A stretch of DNA of 9,488 nucleotides from Pseudomonadales bacterium. Its GTDB lineage: Bacteria; Pseudomonadota; Gammaproteobacteria; Pseudomonadales; Pseudohongiellaceae. Under the pieces are notes generated by a model. That model was not told the DNA's origin and ran no database searches. It saw nothing but the letters and a program-made list of their open reading frames with translations. Of this stretch, positions 5,109-9,488 are shown piece after piece; position 1 is the stretch's first letter; each line of letters starts with the position of its first letter. Made by a program: the position numbers and the translations under genes. The stretch is from contig JAKSCP010000045.1 in NCBI GenBank assembly GCA_022360535.1, positions 1 to 9,488 on the forward strand, read 5' to 3'.

Positions 5109-6842
5109 ATGAAAATTCGCTTGAGTGCGGTATTACTCGGTTTGCTGATGCCGGCGTTGGTTTTGGCCGGCGAATACGACCTGACGGTTGACCGGGTTCA
5201 GATAGACACCGGCGACTTTGTAAAAGAAGGCATTGGTTACAACGGGGCATCTCCGGGGCCGGTGATGCGTTTCAAAGAAGGAGAGGAAGTCAAAATTAAC
5301 GTGACCAACAATCTGGATGAGACAACGTCCATCCATTGGCACGGGTTGATTCTTCCCTTTAATCAGGACGGTGTGCCGGGTATCAGTTTTCCGGGCATCA
5401 AGCCGGGAGAGACGTTTACATATGAGTTTCCAATCCAGCAGGCCGGCACTTACTGGTTCCATAGCCACTCTGGGTTTCAGGAACCCGACGGCGCCTACGG
5501 AGCTATTGTCATCGAGCCCGAAGGCCGTGAGCCATTCCGATACGACCGGGAGTACGTCGTTCAGTTGACCGACAAGCACCCGCATTCAGGTGACCGGATC
5601 ATGCGCAACCTGAAAATGATGCCGGATTATTACAACCGCGAACAGCAGACTGTTGGTGAGTTCTTCTCCGACGCGTCGGAGAACGGGCTCATGAGCACCA
5701 TACGGGATCGTATGGCCTGGGGCGACATGCGCATGATGAAAGCGGATGTGGAGGACCTGCAGGGTTTCACCGGGCTGATCAATGGCAGGGGCCCTGAGCA
5801 AAACTGGACCGGCCTTTTTGAGCCAGGGGAGCGCATTCGTCTTCGTTTCATCAATTCGTCAGCGATGACCTATTTCGATATCCGAATTCCGGGCCTCGAT
5901 ATGACGGTTGTGCAAGCTGATGGCAATAACGTGCAGCCGGTCAATGTGGATGAGTTCCGCATTGGCGTGGCGGAAACCTATGATGTGATTGTTCGACCGA
6001 AAGACGATCAGGCTTATACCATTTTCGCCGAATCCATGGGGCGTTCAGGTTATGCCCGGGCCACGTTGGCTCCCGAGGAAGGTATGGAAGCCGCGGCGCC
6101 GCAGCTGCGCGAACCCGCACGTTTGACCATGGCGGATATGAGCGGTATGCCTGGAATGGACCACGGATCAATGGCTGGCATGGACCACTCCAATATGGAA
6201 GTCATGGATCATTCCAACATGGAGGGCATGGACCACTCCAAGATGGAAGGTATGGATCACTCGGGCATGGCAGGAATGGATCACGGAGACATGATGATGT
6301 CGAAAGGTGGTGCTAACGATCCATTTTATGCCAAGGGCAGTGGCCTCATGCCCACGGCAGCGAACGGCGGAAAGTTTCTGTCCTACGCTGACTTGAAGGC
6401 TCAAGATCCGTTGTATGAAGATCGCGAGCCCACCCGGGAAATTGAGCTTCGCCTGACCGGTAACATGGAACGCTATATCTGGAGCATCAATGGTATTAAG
6501 TATGAAGACGCAGATCCCATCCGCCTGAAGTACGGTGAGCGCGTTCGCTTCAAATTTGTCAACGAAACCATGATGACGCACCCCATGCACCTGCACGGCA
6601 TGTGGTCGATTCTGGATGTTGGCGCTGGCCAGTGGAACCCCATCAAGCACACCGTGAGCGTAAATCCGGGCACCACGGTTTACATGGAAACCGAGGTGGA
6701 TGCACCGGGGCAATGGGCGTTCCATTGCCATCTGTCCTATCACGCGGCGGCCGGTATGTTCCGCAAGGTGATTGTTGAGGGTGGCCCTGATTCAACTCAG
6801 GCAAAAGCCGATGCTGTAAATGAAGAAGGAGGTGAAGCATGA
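5109..6842 (+). CDS. copA: copper-resistance multicopper oxidase CopA/PcoA
   Basis: This 577-residue periplasmic oxidase of the CopA/PcoA family probably oxidises toxic Cu(I) to Cu(II) with O2. All four copper-binding blocks are present: H76/H78 (SIHWHG), H118/H120 (WFHSHSG), H491/H494/H496 (HPMHLHG), and H539-C540-H541 with H545 and M550 (FHCHLSYHAAAGM), giving a full type 1 site and trinuclear cluster. A Met/His-rich segment at about 341-397 has six tandem eight-residue MDHS-type units. The ATG at 5109 is preferred: GGAG lies eight bases upstream and the protein then begins with a clear signal peptide (MKIRLSAVLLGLLMPALVLA). A TTG at 5049 would add 20 non-signal residues. The signal lacks the twin arginine found in classical CopA/PcoA, so export looks Sec-dependent. 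Its stop overlaps copB by four bases. Confidence 0.95.
   Translation: MKIRLSAVLLGLLMPALVLAGEYDLTVDRVQIDTGDFVKEGIGYNGASPGPVMRFKEGEEVKINVTNNLDETTSIHWHGLILPFNQDGVPGISFPGIKPGETFTYEFPIQQAGTYWFHSHSGFQEPDGAYGAIVIEPEGREPFRYDREYVVQLTDKHPHSGDRIMRNLKMMPDYYNREQQTVGEFFSDASENGLMSTIRDRMAWGDMRMMKADVEDLQGFTGLINGRGPEQNWTGLFEPGERIRLRFINSSAMTYFDIRIPGLDMTVVQADGNNVQPVNVDEFRIGVAETYDVIVRPKDDQAYTIFAESMGRSGYARATLAPEEGMEAAAPQLREPARLTMADMSGMPGMDHGSMAGMDHSNMEVMDHSNMEGMDHSKMEGMDHSGMAGMDHGDMMMSKGGANDPFYAKGSGLMPTAANGGKFLSYADLKAQDPLYEDREPTREIELRLTGNMERYIWSINGIKYEDADPIRLKYGERVRFKFVNETMMTHPMHLHGMWSILDVGAGQWNPIKHTVSVNPGTTVYMETEVDAPGQWAFHCHLSYHAAAGMFRKVIVEGGPDSTQAKADAVNEEGGEA
6156..6299 (+). repeat. six 24-bp units encoding MDHSxMxG repeats in copA
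   Basis: Six in-frame 24-base units each encode an eight-residue copper-binding style unit beginning MDH: MDHGSMAG, MDHSNMEV, MDHSNMEG, MDHSKMEG, MDHSGMAG, MDHGDMMM. Period and register are exact, while codons vary between units, so the repeats are not recent identical duplications. The segment is the likely Cu(I)-loading loop of CopA. Confidence 0.9.
6826..6833 (+). promoter_or_regulatory. strong ribosome-binding site for copB inside the copA end
   Basis: AAGGAGGT, a near-perfect anti-16S match, ends five bases before the copB ATG and is embedded in the last codons of copA (the EEGGEA tail). Together with the ATGA overlap it fixes the copB start and implies coupled translation. Confidence 0.85.
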
Positions 6843-7588
6843 GCTCTCGCCTGTCTTTGACATTATTCAGTTTACTGTCTGTGGCCTTGTTGCCAGTGGC
6901 TGTGCACGCTCAGGAAATGATTGATGACACCACCGCACGCAAACAGCCGCTGACAACGTGGGGCGTCCAATTCGAGGAATTCGAATACCGTTACAGCGAT
7001 GACGACGAGGAGTTGGGTGCCTGGAACGCTGACTTCTTCTACGGTACGGACGATTTCAAAGTCCGTTGGCTGACCAAGGGCGAGTACGCTATTGAGGAAC
7101 AGGCCTACGAGGGACTGGAAAACCAGCTCGTTGGGCAGGTTCCTATTTCCAAGTTCTTCGACGCGAAGGCCGGTGTTCGCTTCGACACGCCCGAGGGGCA
7201 GGATCGCACCTATGCGGTCTTGGGCATTGCCGGCTTGGCACCACAATGGTTCGAGATTGACGCAAATCTGTACATAAGCGACGAAGGCAAGGCCTCTGCG
7301 GAGCTTGATGTCGAGTATGAGTGGCTGCTCACCAACTATTGGATCCTCGGAGCAACATTCGATACCACAATTGCTTTTAGTGAGGACAGCGAAATCGGCA
7401 TCGGAAAAGGCTTAGTGTCCACTGAAACCGGGCTGCGACTGAGATATGATTTGGTCGATCGCGCTTTTTCGCCATATATAGGCGTAGTGCACGAACGTAA
7501 GTACAGTGATACCGCCGATTTTTCCAAAATGGACGGAGGGAGTATAGAAGACTGGTTTGCCGTGATAGGCGCCCGAATCGCATTCTGA
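6839..7588 (+). CDS. copB: outer-membrane copper resistance protein CopB
   Basis: This 249-residue protein of the CopB/PcoB family is an outer-membrane beta-barrel thought to act with CopA in copper sequestration or efflux at the outer membrane. A Sec signal peptide (1-24, ending AVHA) is followed by the family body: WGVQFEEFEYR, WNADFFYGTDDFKVRWLTKGEY, then alternating aromatic beta-strand segments (GVRFD, YAVLGIAGLAPQWFEIDANLYIS, SAELDVEYEWLLT, TGLRLRYDL, SPYIGVVHERKY). It ends in a terminal phenylalanine (ARIAF), the outer-membrane assembly signal. It lacks the Met/His-rich N-terminal region of the Pseudomonas CopB, as the barrel follows the signal peptide almost directly. It overlaps copA by four bases in the same operon. 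No copC or copD follows it in this window. Confidence 0.93.
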   Translation: MSSRLSLTLFSLLSVALLPVAVHAQEMIDDTTARKQPLTTWGVQFEEFEYRYSDDDEELGAWNADFFYGTDDFKVRWLTKGEYAIEEQAYEGLENQLVGQVPISKFFDAKAGVRFDTPEGQDRTYAVLGIAGLAPQWFEIDANLYISDEGKASAELDVEYEWLLTNYWILGATFDTTIAFSEDSEIGIGKGLVSTETGLRLRYDLVDRAFSPYIGVVHERKYSDTADFSKMDGGSIEDWFAVIGARIAF

Positions 7589-7595
7589 TTGTGGC

Positions 7596-7625
7596 GGGCC
7601 TGGGGAGCTCCCTCTGGCCCTTCTT
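7596..7625 (+). terminator. candidate weak terminator after copB
   Basis: Shortly after the copB stop, GGGCC (7596-7600) pairs with GGCCC (7616-7620), and further GC pairs form inside around a short loop. Only a short, interrupted T stretch (TTCTT) follows, so termination is likely partial, if any. It would allow some read-through to the permease gene. Confidence 0.4.
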
Positions 7626-7628
7626 GCC

Positions 7629-7634
7629 TATAAT
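7629..7634 (+). promoter_or_regulatory. possible -10 element upstream of the permease
   Basis: An exact TATAAT lies about 110 bases before the permease start and just after the copB terminator-like hairpin. No matching -35 hexamer is seen at normal spacing and no copy of the TTCAGG tandem site is present here. A separate promoter for the last two genes is therefore possible but poorly supported. Confidence 0.3.
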
Positions 7635-7740
7635 TTGACGTAGCTCAGATTGACTGAAAGTCTGTGTGCATTTCCAGTCGCAGTCTCGATGGAAGTGCCT
7701 TTATATGTGGAGGAATCGTCAGAAATAAAGAGGAGGTTGA

Positions 7741-9096
7741 GTGAGTACAAAAGAAGATCGAACCACCCACTACCAAGAAGGCAGTCTCACCCTGCCTGGC
7801 ACTGTAATGCTGGGAACCGGCGTTATGATTGGCGCCGGTATTTTTGCGCTGACCGGACAGATGGCCCAAATGACCGGTGCGCTTTTCCCTCTAGCCTTCC
7901 TTGCTGCGGCGGTAATTGTCAGCTTCAGTGCTTATTCCTACATCAAAATCTCCAATGCCTACCCCTCCGCCGGCGGTATCGGCATGTACCTGCACAAGGC
8001 CTACGGAAACCAGCTGCCAACGGCCTTCAATGCCCTGTTGATGTACTTTTCCATGGTGATCGCACAGAGCTTCCTGGCCCGGACCTTTGGCTCTTATACC
8101 ATGCAGCTTTTCGGAGGTGATGACAGTGGCCGCATGGTGCCCATTCTAGGGGTTGCACTAATCCTGGTGGCTTTTGTAATCAACCTATTGGGCAATCGAT
8201 TGATTCAGGGGGTGGCTTCATCTATCGGGATCCTGAAAATCGCCGGCATATTAATCTTCGGCCTGGTCGGGATCTGGATTTCTGGCTCAGTCTCGATTGA
8301 TTTTCCTGAGCCCAGCAAAGCCGGAGCGCCGGCTAGCTTCCTGGGGGCGACAGCACTTGGCATCCTGGCTTTCAAAGGCTTTACGACCATTACGAACAGC
8401 GGTTCCGAAGTCATAGATCCGAAGCGAAATATTGGGCGTGCCATCGTTATCTCTATTGCCGCCTGTGTTCTCATCTACACACTCGTAGGGTTTGCCGTCG
8501 CCAGCAATCTGTCGCTGGCTGAGATCATCGAAACACAGGATTACTCCCTCGCGGCGGCTGCGCGTCCCGCTCTGGGTGAGTACGGCGTCTGGTTTACCAT
8601 CGCTATCGCCATGATGGCCACGGCGGGCGGAATTCTGGCCAGCATCTTTGCTGTGTCCCGCATGCTGGCGATGCTGACAGAGATGAAACTGGTCCCTCAC
8701 CGACATTTCGGTATGCCCGGCAGTATCCAGAAACACACACTGGTCTATACCGTTATTCTGGGACTGATCCTCACTGCCTTCTTTGATCTGTCACGAATTG
8801 CTGCACTGGGTATCGTGTTTTACCTGATTATGGATATTGCCATTCACTGGGGTGTACTGCGCCATCTACGCATAGACATCAACGCTAACAGCTGGGTGCC
8901 AGCGATAGCCATCTTTCTGGATCTTTTAGCGCTGGGCGGCTTTGTCTGGGTAAAGCTGAATACGGATCCGTTCGTCATTGGCGTGGCTGTGGCCACCATG
9001 ATTGCGATTGCAGTTTCCGAGCAGATTTTTCTCAAAAAATCGCCGAAATCCGCGCAAGCGAATCAAGAAGAGAGTCACGCGCATCATCACCATTAA
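7741..9096 (+). CDS. APC-superfamily amino acid/amine permease with His-rich tail
   Basis: This 451-residue inner-membrane transporter has about 12 predicted helices. TM1 carries the family's unwound glycine motif (GTGVMIGAGIFALTG, about 25-39). The region after TM6 has the typical form FKGFTTITNSGSEVIDPKRNIGRAI (about 211-234, given as F211, G213, N219, E223, P227, R229, R233). The substrate cannot be told from sequence. The C-terminus after the last helix ends in a histidine-rich tail (SHAHHHH), unusual for the family and suggestive of metal binding. The start is GTG 7741, with AGGAGG at 7731-7736; the next ATG is 22 residues in, at TM1. It lies 152 bases after copB and 21 bases before the next gene. 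A link to copper is by neighbourhood only. Confidence 0.85.
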   Translation: MSTKEDRTTHYQEGSLTLPGTVMLGTGVMIGAGIFALTGQMAQMTGALFPLAFLAAAVIVSFSAYSYIKISNAYPSAGGIGMYLHKAYGNQLPTAFNALLMYFSMVIAQSFLARTFGSYTMQLFGGDDSGRMVPILGVALILVAFVINLLGNRLIQGVASSIGILKIAGILIFGLVGIWISGSVSIDFPEPSKAGAPASFLGATALGILAFKGFTTITNSGSEVIDPKRNIGRAIVISIAACVLIYTLVGFAVASNLSLAEIIETQDYSLAAAARPALGEYGVWFTIAIAMMATAGGILASIFAVSRMLAMLTEMKLVPHRHFGMPGSIQKHTLVYTVILGLILTAFFDLSRIAALGIVFYLIMDIAIHWGVLRHLRIDINANSWVPAIAIFLDLLALGGFVWVKLNTDPFVIGVAVATMIAIAVSEQIFLKKSPKSAQANQEESHAHHHH

Positions 9097-9117
9097 CTCG
9101 GATCTGGAAGAGAGGCT

Positions 9118-9426
9118 ATGGCTATGATGGGAGACCACATTTTCGGGAACACAATGTGGTCAGGCCACTGGCTGTGGTTGCTGGTGATTGCCATTGCTGT
9201 CGTCATTCCGGCTTGGCGTATTTGCCAGCGCATGGGGTATCCGGGGTGGACAGGAGCGCTGATACTGATCCCCACCGTTAACCTAGCTATACTGTATTTC
9301 CTTGCATTTTCTGAGTGGCCCGCCGACAACGCAGAAGATCGCAAAAAGGGTAAGCGGATTAAATGGTTGATCTTACCTTTGCATGAGAGTGAGACAGACC
9401 GGCATCTCATCGGATTATCTGGTTGA
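9118..9426 (+). CDS. small two-helix membrane protein, unknown function
   Basis: This 102-residue hypothetical protein has a short Met/His-containing N-terminus (M3, M4, H7, M13, H17), TM1 at about 18-34 ending in PAWRICQRMG, a YPGWTG turn, TM2 at about 45-65 (ALILIPTVNLAILYFLAF) and then SEWP. The RICxRxGYPGW...PxxNLxxLYFLAFxEWP pattern looks like a recurring family of small bacterial membrane proteins, but I cannot give it a function. The last 30 residues are charged and then irregular (GKRIKWLILPLHESETDRHL) and may be a lineage-specific extension. ATG 9118 lies almost on top of the GAAGAGAGG purine stretch; ATG 9124 (residue 3) has better spacing and is a real alternative. It probably shares a transcript with the permease. 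Confidence 0.7.
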   Translation: MAMMGDHIFGNTMWSGHWLWLLVIAIAVVIPAWRICQRMGYPGWTGALILIPTVNLAILYFLAFSEWPADNAEDRKKGKRIKWLILPLHESETDRHLIGLSG

Positions 9427-9488
9427 TGCTTCACCTACTGCTGGTGCATGTTTCCTTCGCTAATTCCAGCAAGAACCCCACACGCCTC

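Larger units (their letters stand above)
156..9488. mobile_element. probable yicC-inserted genomic island (MGI-like), left part, carrying copper resistance
   Basis: A P4-type integrase directly downstream of yicC, oriented away from it, is the standard arrangement for an island at the yicC 3' end. The cargo visible here is a two-component system, copper operon, permease and small membrane protein. No transfer, relaxase, toxin-antitoxin or excisionase gene is seen in this window, and the right junction is not seen, so the full extent is unknown. The right-hand boundary given is simply the end of the window. The copper genes might also have been chromosomal before insertion if the island were very short and ended in 1661-2258, but no yicC-end repeat supports that. 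Confidence 0.5.

Noticed and set aside
6168..6743. 191-codon minus-strand open frame inside copA
   Set aside because: Shadow of the copA coding sequence; the His/Val-rich product is the antisense of the Met/His repeats.
9427..9488. Possible hairpin CACC-GGTG / GCTGG-CCAGC as a terminator after the last gene
   Set aside because: Stems are only 4-5 bp with a long loop and no T run.

Overview
The window appears to come from a marine-type gammaproteobacterium; the yicC end and the copper genes would suit Marinobacter or a relative, but this is an impression from protein style and not a search result. It holds the left end of what looks like an integrated genomic island carrying a copper-resistance module.

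Bases 1-155 are the 3' end of yicC, a chromosomal housekeeping gene. Directly after it lies a roughly 290-base non-coding stretch with a cluster of TGGTGGGCAG repeats in both orientations (238-410), then a P4-type tyrosine integrase (443-1660). The 3' end of yicC is the known insertion site of the SXT/R391-mobilised genomic islands (MGIs) first described in Vibrio, so this layout suggests an MGI-like element whose left junction is here. No second junction is visible, so the island probably continues past the right edge.

Bases 1661-2258 hold no convincing gene and contain a run of 12 G. Then comes a two-component system on the minus strand: an OmpR-family response regulator (3619-4284) and a PhoQ-like membrane sensor kinase (2259-3632), overlapping slightly. 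Divergent from it is a copper operon on the plus strand: a periplasmic cupredoxin (4487-5020), the multicopper oxidase copA (5109-6842) and the outer-membrane protein copB (6839-7588).

The intergenic region between the two transcription units carries a perfect 19-bp inverted repeat. Each arm is itself a tandem TTCAGG repeat with an 11-bp period, and each is followed after exactly 9 bases by a GATAAT or GATATT -10 hexamer facing outward. This looks like one regulatory switch firing both the regulator genes and the copper operon.

Downstream are an APC-superfamily permease with a natural histidine tail (7741-9096) and a small two-helix membrane protein (9118-9426), co-directional and probably part of the same resistance cargo. 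The model is: the kinase senses envelope copper, the regulator switches on both promoters, the cupredoxin and CopA bind and oxidise periplasmic Cu(I), and CopB works at the outer membrane. The permease's role is unknown.
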